Positions 11,806 through 25,319 of a DNA stretch of 64,000 nt are shown one piece after another. This DNA is from Isoetes taiwanensis (lineage: Eukaryota > Streptophyta > Lycopodiopsida > Isoetales > Isoetaceae), in the NCBI GenBank assembly GCA_021234155.1, contig JAJEKV010000034.1:3649491-3713490 (forward strand), in the 5' to 3' direction. A program made the position numbers and the translations under genes. Under the pieces are notes generated by a model, which saw only the letters and a program-made list of their open reading frames with translations, was not told where the DNA came from and did no database searches. Each line of letters starts with the position of its first letter. Within the stretch, counting starts at the first letter, position 1.

Positions 11806-12880
11806 AATGATTTTAATTCCGACGCTTATTCTTCCACCACCAGGTGATCGTGGCCGATCCGCCATCTTCGAAAGCTTGCATGCCTTTGCTCAAGCTTCCG
11901 ACCGAGATATTCTCGTGGAGGTGGCAAATCCACTATTGGCCCGTGCAATCGCCTTTTTTTTTTATGAAGATCTTGGCTCCATCAACCAAAGGCCTCAATC
12001 TCAACCGCCGCCTATAGGAGAATCGGTTGATTGCACGTAATGTTAATGTTCTTAGTTGCCCTGCTTTAGGTTGAAATGAACGCCTTCATCTATTTTTATT
12101 CTTATTTCAGATATCAAGGATTTCGCCATGACCTTAGAGTCATGCGGCCACTCGGTCGCTTCATGATTGAAGCCTCGTGATTAACAGATGGTGATCCGAA
12201 AGGATTTTTAGGGCCAAGTTTACTTCCTGGATTCGTGACTATTTACTGAAAGTCCTTGGCCATGTGATTTAGTTCCCAATTTAACGGGAATGCCTATATG
12301 GCGGATTTTTTCATAAGCCCATGAGGTTTCTTTGACGGCCAACGATCAAGAGTCGCATTTGCACGCTTAAGAAATGGGATGGAGCTTTAGTCCCTCAATG
12401 GCGGATTTTTTGTGGAGCCAAATCGGTCAGGCAACTCTTATCCACCATTCTTGATATAGAACTCCGATTCAGTGTCCGTGTTAATATGTTTTTGTTAGCA
12501 AACTTGCTTTCTTTTCTATGCCTAATTTGTGTTTTATGTGCATTGCGGATGCCAAGGAAATAGGTGATTGGAAACACATGTAACAAGTCCGATAGACATA
12601 GCTAACGATTTAAGGTAAAGGCCGCCTTCGTGTTTTGTTCTTGATAGTCTAAATCTTGCTTGGAAATCCATCCGCAAATGGTTATTAGATCTCATTCGGT
12701 GTATAGGAGCAACAATCTTGGAGCCCACTGCACTTGAAAATGTTAGTTTTGCACGAATCAACAAAGCTCTGCCGTAATTTCCTTCTTAATATGCTTGTTA
12801 AAAAGACAAACTTCAATGTCGCTTCTTATATCGAGCTCAAAAGATGATTCTTGGTCCAAGGGGTTTTTTTCTCGGATGAG
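11806..12880. other. Stretch with no recognisable gene
   Basis: Short frames occur, for example 11807-12040 with a proline-rich end, but none resembles a family I know. The composition shifts to frequent CCG/GCC trinucleotides, like 42.9-44.5 kb and 52.8-56.2 kb, which suggests related old repeat DNA. Confidence 0.4.
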
Positions 12881-13102
12881 GCAGCCATTGAGCTAAAGAT
12901 TGCCTCATTGCTTGTGCTCCAAGTGTCGTGCAAAGCATCACCGGTTTAGTGAATTCTCTAAGCTTCTATCTCCATTTAAGAGGATCTTAAGGCAGCCAAT
13001 CGAAGTTAAAGATTGCCTCATCACCTTTGCTCCAAGTTTAGTGCAAAGCATTGCTGGTTTAGTGAATGCTCTAAGCTTCTATCTCCATCATAAGGAGGAT
13101 AT
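12881..13102. repeat. Two-copy tandem duplication, about 111 bp unit
   Basis: Units starting GCAGCCA at 12881 and 12992 align through AAAGATTGCCTCAT and GCTCTAAGCTTCTATCTCCAT-type segments with about 15 percent difference by eye. A 71-codon frame crosses both but has no recognised homology. Confidence 0.8.
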
Positions 13103-14984
13103 TACAAAAGAGTAAACTGCACCTTTATGAAAATATGGCTTAAGGGGCGTATGTTGGAATTAAGCCATATTTGTGCCACATCGCCAAGAGGAAGCCGCTG
13201 CTTAATGCAGCTTTATGTTAATGTTTTGCAGGAATGTATCAAGTCGAAAGCAAGTCCCGGCCATTATCTAGCTCTTTTTCCACATAGATAGGGCCACTTG
13301 AGCTAGAAATCGGTTTCAAACTGTTTTAGAAGATGTCTCAAGTAGGCTTTAATTGCATAATATGAAATATCGTTACTTGAGCTAGAAGTCCGGCAACGGC
13401 CCGATAATACTTCGGTGCCAAAGATGGTAACACCTAAATCAATAATATTTTATGGGGAAAGATAAGAAATGGTTGTAACAATGTTTGATGTTTTGCGTCT
13501 TTCGATGAGCTTTGTATTCATCAAATGAACCCAAGCAAGCAAGTTTGCAAGTGCAAAGAAAGATAAAAGATGTTAGCTAGAGTTCCTTCTTAAATCTCTA
13601 TTGCGGGCAATGAGTTTCTTCCCTTCTAATCCGTGATAATGCATAACACGATTTTGACATCAAATGGTTTTAAGAGGCTTGGTGGATCTCAGTAAATATG
13701 ACAAGGCGGTGTGCATATGTAATCGAGATGATGAGATATCTTTAGCTTACGAAAAAAGTCATGCTATAATATGAATACTCGATATTGCACATTCTATTGC
13801 CACAAGCTTTTCAATGTTCTTTTATTCATGAATCAGGTTTGATGTGTACTTTTGTTGCAGCACTTGCATTCAAGTATTGAGTTCATGTCTTCGGTTTGTT
13901 CTTTTGCACGGGCATTATGTATTCTATTGCCTCGAGCTTTTACTTGAAGTTTCATTCGATTTTCAATTTCCAAATTCCTCTTTATGATCATTCTATTGAT
14001 ACATGCAGCTTTGTATGAAGGGTGTTAGGCAATATAAACAACAACCCTCCTTTAATTTTGCATCTGATATAGCTTATCAATACTATGCGGTACCGTTATA
14101 ATGGCTCTAGTGAATTCCACATGCACTGCGGCCATTCTCAACGTCCCGTGTCTATATTTAGCTTTTAAATTTCATATTTCCTACATTGGTGATATCTTCT
14201 TTTTTGGTTGGGTCAGAATTCCACCTTTGCTTTGGGTTCTTTAAGCATCAATGGAACCAGAAGTATTTATACTTCTCTATTATAAGCATTTGTTGCAGGA
14301 TTTGTTTCTTAGAGAATAAAAAGGTTTATTTTTAGGCAATGACAGTAACAGCAACTAAAACTGAGAACATAAAAAATATGCATTTTCATAATGTTGATAG
14401 GAGCATTGCCTATGGCAAGTTCATCCTTAAAGCCACGTATTTTGAATTGTGCGGAAGAAAAGTTGACCTATATGTGTAGAGCACCTCTGCCTTTAGCATG
14501 TACACCTCTCAAATGGAATACTAGTTTGTTATGAAACAAAAATTGTGTTTTGCATCTCAAATTATTATCGAATGCTCTACAACGATAATATCAATTCTAT
14601 CTTTAAAGCACTTTGGATACCCTTTACATTTACTGCCTAACAAGAGCACTTCTTCAAACAACCCCGTCCTGTATAATGTGTTTAGGGTCCATTAGTAAAC
14701 AATCAATTCAATGATTAAAAATCATTTTGTATAGAGGACGCCATTAGAGAATCAACCTTTGTACATGTTTGAGTTCGATGGCTTATGGATGAGTCCACTA
14801 ATCCTAGACTTTTGAAGTCCCCAACGCGTGTCGACTACCTAAGCAAAGACCAGGTGATAACATCTACAACCATCGCTCTAATGTCACAAGGTTATATTTG
14901 CAACAAAGTACTCTAGTTCACGAATGTTCGTCGTGATTAACCCTGCAAGGTATGTTCTTCTAGTCATCATGTAAGGGATTCTTT

Positions 14985-16150
<1,166 letters not shown>

Positions 16151-16492
16151 AGGACTTTTCGGAACATTCTCGAGACTTTCAAAATATCCTAGAACTTTTC
16201 GGAAGTATTTCCCTAGATTCTCTTACCTTCCCATGGATTCCTACATTCTCAAACATTCTAGAACCTATTAGAACAATTTGGAAACTTTTACGGAAGATTT
16301 TCATAGATTCCCCAGTTATGTTCTAGAATTTTCTAGAATATTTTGGAACTAGAAGATTCTAGAACTTTCTAGAGCCTTCGAACATTCTAGAACTCTTTTT
16401 TGAACTAGTTAGAATGTTATACTCCATTTTATCTTAACTGGATTATTACCCTTAAGTATATTTGAAACATAAATTGTTCATAGAATTAATGC

Positions 16493-16550
16493 TTGGTCTA
16501 GTGGTTAGAATGGGGGGGTGGGGGGTCAATGACCAGGGTTCAAATCCCCT
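16493..16550 (+). repeat. tRNA-like A/B-box segment, left arm
   Basis: TGGTCTAGTGG resembles a pol III A box and GGTTCAAATCC (16537-16547) a B box. The spacing suits a tRNA or SINE head with a G-rich insertion between. No cloverleaf was folded convincingly, so this is a relic rather than a functional tRNA. Confidence 0.6.
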
Positions 16551-17276
16551 ACACAACATAAAAATTTTAAAACCTTTCCTTAAAGGATGAGCATTCAACG
16601 TGGGCCGTAGGATCTTGGACCCGATCAAAGAGGCGAGATGGGTGCCATGTGGCAAAAAATCTAAAGCAACATGAGCCATAGGATCCCGGATCGGCGATCA
16701 AGATCAAGAACAACACGGACTATAGGATCGATTACATATAATTCCCAGGTAGGATGTGTCCCAAAGCAATGTGGTAGTAGGATCTGCCGATTAGAGACAA
16801 ATATCGATCAAATCATACGGGCCCATATATATATATATATATAGTCTATATACAAATCCCCGTTCATATGTTTGTCCTCCCAAAGCCACGCGCTGATCCG
16901 AGATCCCACGGCTCACGGGCTTTGAGGACAAACCCATGGGGAACATGGCTTGGGAGTTTGTGTATAGACTATATGTGCTTCATCCCACTGTCCAAGTTGA
17001 TTTAATCCGCCGTTTTATCCGAGATCCTACGCTCACGCCAAGCTTTTGGAACACATCCTACTCTGCACATGGCTTTGGGAATTATATGTAATCGATCCTA
17101 TGGTCCAGGTTGTTCTGATCTTGATCTTTATCTAGGATCCTAATCGACTCATATTACTTTAGATTTTTTGCCACATGGCACGCGATCTCGCCCTTTGATC
17201 GGGTCCAAGATCCTACGGCCCACGCGTTGAATGCTCATCCTTTAAGGAAAGGCTTTTAAAATTTTTATGTTGTATG

Positions 17277-17330
17277 GGGATTTGAACCCCGGTCATTGAC
17301 CCCACCCCCCATTCTAACCACTAGACCAAG
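17277..17330 (-). repeat. tRNA-like A/B-box segment, right arm
   Basis: Mirror copy of the left-arm segment within the inverted repeat: the A-box-like element is at 17318-17328 and the B-box-like GGTTCAAATCC near 17279-17289, both on the minus strand. It presumably arose with the inverted duplication. Confidence 0.6.
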
Positions 17331-17712
17331 AATTAATTGTATGAATAATTTATGTTTCAAATATACTTAAGGGTAACAATCCAGTTAAGATAAAATATAG
17401 TATAACATTCTAACTAGTTCAAAAGAGTTCTAGAATGTTCTGGAAGGCTCTAGAAAGTTCTAGAATCTTCTAGAAAGTTCCAAAATATTCTAGAAAATTC
17501 TAGAACATAAGAGAATCTGGGGGGAATGCTCGAGAATATAGGATTCCACGGGAAGGTAAGAGAATCTAGGAAAATACTTCCAGAAAGTTCTAGGATATTT
17601 TGAAAGTCTCAGAATATTTTGACCATGAGGTCAGAGTTAACATGCAAAGCATGTTTCATCAGAAAATATCTTTTAGCCTATCAGATAAGCTATGCATGTT
17701 ATACCTGAGTTC

Positions 17713-20684
17713 TCAAAAAGAGATACTATTACTGCGTGCTCCAGCAGATGCATCAGGTATGTTGATATTCTCAATCCCTGTCATATTAGTAGCCATTTTC
17801 ACCAATTTTGGTGGCCTAAGTATGCCTGTAACAGCAGTATTATTATTTTGGTTTCTCTTTTTAGCAGGGGCATATCCGAAGCTGCTATTATCACGAAGAT
17901 GGTCCATCAAGAATTTCCTGGATTTGATAGTCTTTTCAATGATGTCAACAGCCTTAGAATTACCAAACTCGTGTTTGAAATTAGCATTTTCATTTTCAGC
18001 CAATCTGTGAGTCATTCTGAACATGAGATCACGTAACTTAAGATATCCAACATATGAAATGACAACTTTCCTTATCGGATCTGAGGCCAACCATCTGGCC
18101 ATAAATGCAAATCTCATCTGAATTCTCTGTTCAGGCCATATCTTGTCCAAATTATTAAACATGAACCAGACCATATGGTCAAACCAAATGATATTATCAG
18201 GACACTTCTCATCTGTCACCTGATCACAGTTGCATCTGTAAAATGGGCAGTATGTTCTCCAAATACGCTTTAGGTAAAAATCAATCCTTGGCTCATTGGT
18301 TTTGGCCATATGGCCCTTCTGTCCAATGTACAGTTCATTTCCAATTTGGCATTTCTTCTCAAGAAGTGAAATACTGAAAGGTAGCTTAACATTTATTTTC
18401 CTGATATGTTTTGTAAACGAAATGGAATCTCTCTCAGCCTTATTAACTTCTTCAGGACTCAAACGTGCCAGCATGATAAACGATTCTTTACTAATTGGAG
18501 CTGTAATTCCCAAGTTTTTGCTAGCCCACAGCATTTGCTGGAATTGATCCCCATGGATCTCAATATTCCTACTAGACATAATAGGAAAGCTGCCACAATT
18601 GAACAAGTTCAACTCTTTAAGACTGTAGGTTTCGATTTCCTCCATAATTTTATCCTCTGAAGAAGGAACAACATTACCTATGCTAGGCCCAGTAAATTGA
18701 TCCGTACAATCCGCATCATCAATATCAAACAGACAATTGTCCAAGGAAACAGCGGGTTCATCAGTTTTTTCCATGCTAGTATCCACTTTGTTGTTTGGAG
18801 TATAAGTATACTTGAGTGAATTCTGTTTTTCCAGAGCAGTTAAGCCTTTAATGAAAGCAAGTAAATCTTGCAAGTCCTTGCTATCCGCATCCATGTGAGC
18901 ACTTGGAAGTTTCTTATAGGTATCCACAATCAAGTCATGACATCTACCATAATCAGCATCTTTAAAGCTTGAAACTAATCCAAGCATGTTGTTGAATCCA
19001 AGGAACAAAACCACTGACATATCTCCATCACCTAGTGTGCATTCTTTGCAGATAATTAAGTTATGTACCTCCTGTAATTTGATGCAAGCCATGACAGCTT
19101 GGACAGCCTTGTTGGGTGCCAAAATACCTGCTGCAGAATATCCCAGCTTTGATAATTCAGGAAGCCAATTAGGTCTACCAGTATTGGGATTCTGGAGACC
19201 AGTTTGTTGAATGTTAACAGCATGGTTGAAGAGACCAGCATCATTATTTTGAGCAACAGCTTCCTAAATAAAGCATAAAAATCAGTATAAAAGAAAACAT
19301 AAGAGAAGGTATAAGTGAAAGCATAAGAGAACAAACTTAAAACACTAGTCCCAATGGCCTCTATGGTTCACACCAGTAAAACCAGTGATTCAAAATGGGG
19401 AGATATATAAATTGGCCTAGCCAAGACCTCATGCATTAACCAGACATCCAAGGAGTCCTATACTAACTAAATAGGAAACCTGAATTTATTGAACCCTAAA
19501 AAGGGAAACCATAGAGGTCATGGGACTGAAAATCATAAAGAATTAACCATATTAACCATGTCCTAGTCACCAATAATATTAGATTAATCTTAAGCATATA
19601 AAATTGCCAAAAATCTTGCTCAAATATTTAACTGCAGATAATCAGCAAGCTACTAAAGCCACATCAATTAGTTAACTCTTATCAATCCATATTATTCAAT
19701 CCACCATGTGTAGCATAATAAATATTCAAACAGATCCAATTATAGCACAATTCCTCAATCAAGTATTAAGACCATTATAAGAACAAACCTACACAGATTT
19801 AGACCACATAATTATAGGAAAAATAGACCAGATATTTATTGCAAAGAAAATCTTTAAAAATAGTCAAGTTTCATAACAGTAGCAAAATGTATCCATCAAA
19901 TAGAATAACCCTGAACAGATTTAAAGTAATATCTTACCATTCAGATAGTACATTACAGAAACACTCACACATAAATGGTTCATAAGCAAGTAAAAATCGT
20001 TCATAAGCCAGTTACCATCTTCAAACATCATAATAACAACAATGCAGGAGAAGAGAGGTCGGTTACCTGCAGCAAATAGCACTTATTAGCCTAAAGAGGG
20101 TAAGAAATACTAATGCTAGCAGGTAAGCTATGAACTCTCTTGGCATTTCTGCCCTTTACCCACAGAATTTTCATACTGAAAATTAATAATGTAATTTAAA
20201 GCCAACACAAAGCTATCATACATCTTGCATTTAAATAATTTGTGAACAGATCAAAATTGCTGTACCATTGTAACCCAGAATTAAGCTGCAGTAATAATCT
20301 CTTATGAGAATTTAGACCATCTAAGTATAAATAATACAAGCAAACCTGATTTGGTTGAATTTCATTGCTAGAATCCTCTTCATTGTCAGAGTCTGCTACA
20401 ATCTCGACATTAGAATCAGCCACAATGACCACATTACTGCAAGAAGTTTCTGCTATTTTGGAGGCATTCCCACAAGGATTCAAGCTTGGAACAAACTTCA
20501 AGATACCCATGTCACCTTTGGCCCTATTTGGATCTAATCCATGCTGTCTGCACAGATCAATTAACTGTGCTTTACTCGGTTGTGGACTGCTGTGTTCTAT
20601 CCCATGCTTCCTCAGAAATTCAATAAGTTTGGGCCTAGTTTGCCCCTTATTACAAGCGCCCTCTGGTCGGCCACTCTTACTCAT
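17713..20684 (-). CDS. Unknown protein with N-terminal SAP/HeH-like segment (two exons)
   Basis: Exon 1 is 20684-20346 (113 codons) and exon 2 is 19263-17713 (516 codons plus TGA). The intron has a CAG|GTTTGC donor and a TTTATTTAG|GAA acceptor in phase 0, giving about 629 aa with no frame break. Residues 17-55 hold two similar helix-turn halves (RPKLIEFLRKHGI, SKAQLIDLCRQHGL), as in SAP or HeH/LEM-like DNA-binding folds. An acidic stretch (DSDNEEDSSNE) follows. Near residues 452-467 a C-x4-C-x-C-x7-C pattern (YCPFYRCNC...EKC) could bind zinc, and W/F-rich helices follow it. The C-terminus is basic and Asn-rich. I do not recognise the family. The long open exon among many broken frames suggests a functional or recently functional gene. 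It may be a host gene or cargo of a mobile element; foldback repeat 2 abuts its 3' end. An extra small exon in the 1.08-kb intron cannot be excluded. Confidence 0.72.
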
Positions 20685-20715
20685 GCTCAAGCTTTCCGAA
20701 TTGGGAAACTAAGTC

Positions 20716-20723
20716 TATTTATA
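20716..20723 (-). promoter_or_regulatory. Candidate TATA box of the SAP-like gene
   Basis: TATAAATA on the minus strand, 32 bp upstream of the chosen ATG. That spacing would leave almost no 5' UTR, so either the leader is very short or the match is fortuitous. Confidence 0.3.
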
Positions 20724-21018
20724 CTGTCTATTTGCTAAAACCAATTAAAGAGATTTTAAGCCCCTAATCCCGTAAGAAATTACAAGTACGTCCAGATAAA
20801 GCGAAACTTATGAGATATCTACAAGAAATATACCAGAAATACTCCAGAATTATTCAAGAGAAATGAAATAAAATATGCATCAATAGTTACCTGTAACTTT
20901 CGAGTTCAGAAGGCACCAAAATATGATTGCATGCAGCTGTCAACAGCAGTTTCCAGAAGAGTCATCTCCAGTTAGTTACAGATCATTTTGTCACTGCCCA
21001 AGTCACGCTTGTCCGCCA

Positions 21019-21060
21019 ACAGAGCATTAGGGTTCGTCCATCGATTAGGGTTCGTCAATA
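21019..21060 (-). promoter_or_regulatory. Two telo-box-like GAACCCTAAT elements
   Basis: On the minus strand the sequence GACGAACCCTAAT occurs twice within 40 bp, about 340-375 bp upstream of the SAP-like gene's ATG. Plant telo-boxes (AAACCCTAA) occur in promoters of growth-related genes. The core is matched here apart from the first base, so the role is only suggested. Confidence 0.3.
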
Positions 21061-21099
21061 CATTAGAGTAAATAAAATTGTATAATATAATTGTATAAT

Positions 21100-22170
21100 A
21101 TAATTTCTCAACTACCCATAAGCTATTACCACAATCTTTTTTAAGCCCTATATCTTCTATTCTGCCCCCTTGCGCACCCTAAGTATATCCTTAACTTGCA
21201 TTGCATACTTAGGCATTTAATTTTGCCACCATAGTTTTGCCATAATCATCCCATGTCAATTGCCCCTAGCTAATTTGCTGCATTCAAACAATATGTTAGC
21301 ATGCCAATTTCATGATATGTAATTTTCCTGGTTGTCAAAATAACACAAATCAACATATCATCATTATACCCATTTACTTATAGCCAAATACTTACTTCAT
21401 GTTTCTGCAATTGTCCACTAGGTGATCTTTCATTTCCTTATTAATCTTTAGGAGTAAAATAGACCTACACCCGTTATGGGCTCAAATTATTATCAATGCC
21501 CTTAATGAGTTCCCAGAAGCATACCTTTGGTATCTAAATTATCCTTGATCGTATTCCCTTTGGTGAAAACAACACATATATTGAAATCCATCAACAAATT
21601 GTCCCCAAAATTCATTCCATATGGTATCAAATTAACCCTTGCCACAACTTCCATTGCTGCCACAAAAAGGGACCTTAACCAACCAACCTCATATTAAACA
21701 ACCAACATCATATTAGATGCTGTCAATGTTCCTTAGTCTTAAGCAAACCCAAGAGAGTCTTACTACATTATAACCTAAGAAAAAATATGTCCAAAGGCAC
21801 AAGACTATCAAGTGGCAACAAATTACCATTACCAAGGTCAACCATCATAATGTCAGCCATTAGTGTGGGACAAGAACACCTTACAGAAGCAATCATTTAC
21901 AAAGAAATATCATCAAGCCCTAGGAACAACAGCATTTTTATTTAATACATGGGTTAATTTAGAACTAGTTCATTCCAACAGAATGTTGCAATGCTCAGAG
22001 CCATATAAATAAATTGATCCCCTTATCATAGATATGGTACCCTCTACATATTAGTTGCATTTATATGATTAAGTAACATGTCCATGGACAACTAATGACC
22101 ATTACATATGTATTATAGGATGGTACTAGAGATTTAAAGGGAACTAAGGCTAATGACCAGATTAAGATTG
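21100..22170. other. AT-rich stretch with no recognisable gene
   Basis: Short frames only, no recognised domain and no clear repeat boundaries. Confidence 0.4.
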
Positions 22171-22173
22171 TGT

Positions 22174-22270
22174 GTATATATATATATATATCCCTGCCTC
22201 CTACCGGAGGGCAGATAAGGTCCCATATGTTAGCAAAAAGGATTGGAGGATCCCTTTGCTAGCAAAGGGA
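22174..22270. repeat. Short (TA)n followed by a perfect 20-bp palindrome
   Basis: A short TA run (about 22174-22190) precedes 22251-22270, TCCCTTTGCTAGCAAAGGGA, which is a perfect palindrome. GG and CC extend it beyond one mismatched pair. The same bases recur nearby as TTAGCAAAAAGGATT and CCCAAAGGGAC. Confidence 0.8.
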
Positions 22271-22691
22271 CCCTCCTGCCGACTAAGTGATAAAAGTTGT
22301 CCCAAAGGGACAATAGTGCAAACACCGAATATGTTGGGTTCAAATAGAATTGTATCGAAAATTGCTTGCAATACATAGGATGAATAGTTAAGGAGGAAAA
22401 TGAAATTCTATTCCCAATTAATTTGGTTCAAAAATAATTAAGAAAATACCAACAGTATATGCCCATTTTATTCTGGTTCTGAATTAACTGCAGAGTTCTT
22501 ATCCTAGGCCTATAATAATTATTATCAGCCTAGCTGCTACACCACACTTGTAATAATTAGAGTAGTCCTATCATAATTACCATTGCTCATATACTGTGTG
22601 CATTAATTTATGGTGCCTCTCGGCCGGAGTCATACCTTCATTTTCCAATCGATAGCTATTTCACATTCCAAACAATGGCGACTGTGTTTCT

Positions 22692-22803
<112 letters not shown>

Positions 22804-22832
22804 CACACTATAATAATAAATAAAACATGTAA

Positions 22833-22890
22833 TGGTTTAGTGGAAAGAAGGTGGGTTTTCTAGTTGTTAATCTAGGGTTCAAGCCCAATC
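22833..22890 (+). repeat. tRNA-like A/B-box segment (SINE head or tRNA relic)
   Basis: TGGTTTAGTGG (22833-22843) resembles an A box and GGTTCAAGCCC (22876-22886) a B box, at tRNA-like spacing. It resembles the segments in foldback structure 2 but is clearly a different copy. No CCA-ready acceptor stem was recognised. Confidence 0.5.
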
Positions 22891-23694
22891 AAACTCTAAC
22901 ATATTTTTTTTCCATTTTTCGTAGGACCTTTTCTTTATAGTCTTTGTCTTGCTTGCCTTTCTTCGTAGAACTCTAAAACTAGAGACTATGACTAATTAAC
23001 ATAACAATAGAAATAGAAAGTTCTCTTAATATTCAAAAATATAGTCAAGAATCCCAGAAATAGTCCAGTTTCGGTGGGCTGGATATACTATTCTTAACAC
23101 TGATCACATAACCTTATGGGATGTATAAGATTTCCGAAGATGTTTGTAAAAACTGCTATCTAGAATCTTCTCCAAAACACTTGGGCCTGGACGTAAGTCT
23201 TGGTACGCCGAATTGATCACTCGGCTAAAATTCTTGAAATAATTCTACCTGCACAGACTCTATACTGTTATTCTCTAAGTATTAAGTCAAAGGATTATAA
23301 CTGCACATTAAGATGGGTGTGAAATATCTTGAACTAACTGGGTGCCTACTTAGTCATAAGACTAACGTCATGTTTTCTTTTCTCTCTGTTTGTTCTCTAG
23401 CTCGTCAAGATTTGCCAAGGAGAACATGAACATTAGAATTTACTTTATGAAGTGAAAAACTGATGTATTTTTGTTTGAACAAGATGTTGACTAGAATATT
23501 AACTCTATCTCGAGCACATGAATATTTATACTTGAGCTCGTTATTCGGATTGAAGATTTTTCTTATTTTTTTATTGTTGTTGTGAATTTATAATAGTGAT
23601 AAGATTTAAACTCTAGCTCAAATTAGAAATAAGACTTAGCCATAAAAGGGTAACTGCTCGAATTTAACGTTTTTCAAGCCGGAAATTTTTGGGA

Positions 23695-23935
23695 ACGTTA
23701 CAGGAAGTTATGGTTTTGTTGAAGAAAGTTGCAAAACTGTACTATCCTAACAGCTCGGACTACAAGCTTTTTATTGCCGAGTTAACCGAGTACCAAAACT
23801 TGAGTGGAAGGTGGGCAGACGAAGAGCTTCATGACGCGTTGGAGAGTCATAAGAAGGAGCCCAATATGGAATCCTATGCATGGTGGCAAACCCATGGGCA
23901 AGTTATTAATACCTTACACAAAAAAAAAAAAAAAA
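23695..23935 (+). pseudogene. hAT-type transposase fragment
   Basis: The frame encodes ...VAKLYYPNSSDYKLFIAEL, a stretch with SGRWADEELHDALE, then an AWWQTHG segment. The spacing of an aromatic helix, a polar linker and P/A-x-x-WW-x-x-HG is what precedes the dimerisation helices of hAT transposases (Ac/hobo family). After HG the frame runs into an A tract (about 23920-23935), so the C-terminal dimerisation helices are missing. The upstream DDE core is absent as well, so only this piece is left. Confidence 0.55.
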
Positions 23936-24089
23936 CAAGACAAGTGACCTGGTATCAATGTAAAACAACTTTCTATATTCAGAATGCAACCATATTCAGC
24001 TTTGAAGTCCATGCCAGAGCATATCAGAGCAGAGCATACCAGAGCAGAAAAGGCTCCTTGTTGTCGATAGTTCAACATAGAGCTAAATA

Positions 24090-25310
24090 GCCTGTTATAG
24101 TAGAAAGAAAGATTGCTCTAATAAAAACTAAAGGCAACAAACAAGCCATCCGTAAGTGGAGCCGAAATGCGAGGCGGATAGAGATCTCTTCGGTTGAACG
24201 GTGTAAAATTAGTCACCACAATTTCTGAGCGTTTCCCAGTTCCAGAATGGTGGCAGATGCTTCTTCCTTACATGCTTACCCTAATATCAAGAATGGCTAA
24301 TAAGAAATGAATTGTAAGAAACTGACAGGCAAGGCCTCACCTTCTGAGATGCAGAAGGAGCTTTCTCCCTGTTTGACTTCGCAGCCACAAGAATGCACGA
24401 AAAGAAAATACGAATATATGTTCAATGCATTTCGATGAGCATAGACTTGTTGTTGTGTAAAAGCGGCCTCATCCGTGACTTCATGGGTAACGATCTTCCT
24501 ACGATGCTATGCTTGGAATAAGCACGTAAAAAGTTTGAGCAATGTGACTTTCAATAAGATTGCGCTATATTGGAGGAAACAACGGTAAAACCCCCGTAGA
24601 ATAGCTCCCACTTGCGATTAAGCCTCGCAACAAAAGTTCGTGGCAACAAAAGCTCCTCTCATTTAAGTTATTCCAAAAAAAAAAAAAAAAAAGAGGAAGA
24701 AACGGGGATTAAACCCAAGACTCGACAAGACTTCCAAGACAAAATCGTGGCTAAGTCCATATTCTTGGATCGAAGCAAGAGAATTGAAGGAAGAGATAGA
24801 AACCGTAAGACGCGAACCGAACTTCGGTGCTAAAACAAGAAAAAAGGAAAACGGGTAGGAATTAAAAATGGAGCGTGGCTATGGCAGAGCAGGGAATGTA
24901 GGCGAGAGATTATATCGCCAGAATAGGGCTTCGGCTATAGCCATAGCCAGCGGACATCGCAAAGAAGGGAAACTAAAGTGGAAGGAAGGGGAGGCTTTTT
25001 CACCAGAGAGATCGATCTCTGTGAATTTTTCCAGCCCCACAAATAGGTCGTGGACCTTTTCCATCTCCGCGGCCAGCAGAGCTCGAAAGGAGGCTTGAAA
25101 AAAAGAAAGGAGGCTTGAAAAAAAAAAGGAAGTTACTCCATGAGTCCGTGACCCTTTCTATCTCCGTGCCCATTTTTGGCAGATTTTCTAATTTCCCTGG
25201 CCTTAGATTTGCAAAAGCCAAGATCTAATGGTGCAAAATAAGGCACATCAGATTTTGATGACATGGAAATTACACGTGGATAGGCTAGAATTGCAAGAAA
25301 GGCTGTAGGC
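24090..25310. other. Noncoding stretch with A-rich tracts
   Basis: Contains an 18-base A tract near 24675 and a small tandem pair (AAAGGAGGCTTGAAAAA twice near 25087-25130). Short frames at 24868-25098 have no recognised homology. Confidence 0.4.
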
Positions 25311-25319
25311 CCGGTAGGG

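Larger units (their letters stand above)
16155..17620. repeat. Foldback structure 2: long inverted repeat
   Basis: The left arm (about 16155-16860) and right arm (about 16955-17620) are reverse complements over nearly their whole length with modest divergence. Matching landmarks include GAGACTTTCAAAATATCCTAG (left outer end) against its complement ending at 17618, the TTAAAGGATGAGCATTCAACG segment, and TATAGTCTATATACAAA against TTTGTGTATAGACTATA at the centre (near 16907). The outer parts are rich in the self-complementary TTCTAGAA. No coding frame is evident inside. This is a foldback-type nonautonomous element or an inverted duplication. The right edge stops about 93 bp from the stop codon of the SAP-like gene. 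Confidence 0.88.

Noticed and set aside
16493-17330. Functional tRNA genes
   Set aside because: A and B boxes are present, but the acceptor and anticodon stems did not fold and a G-rich run interrupts the middle, so they were kept as tRNA-like repeat segments.
17600-18036. Plus-strand frames of 114-136 codons
   Set aside because: They are antisense shadows of the long minus-strand exon of the SAP-like gene.
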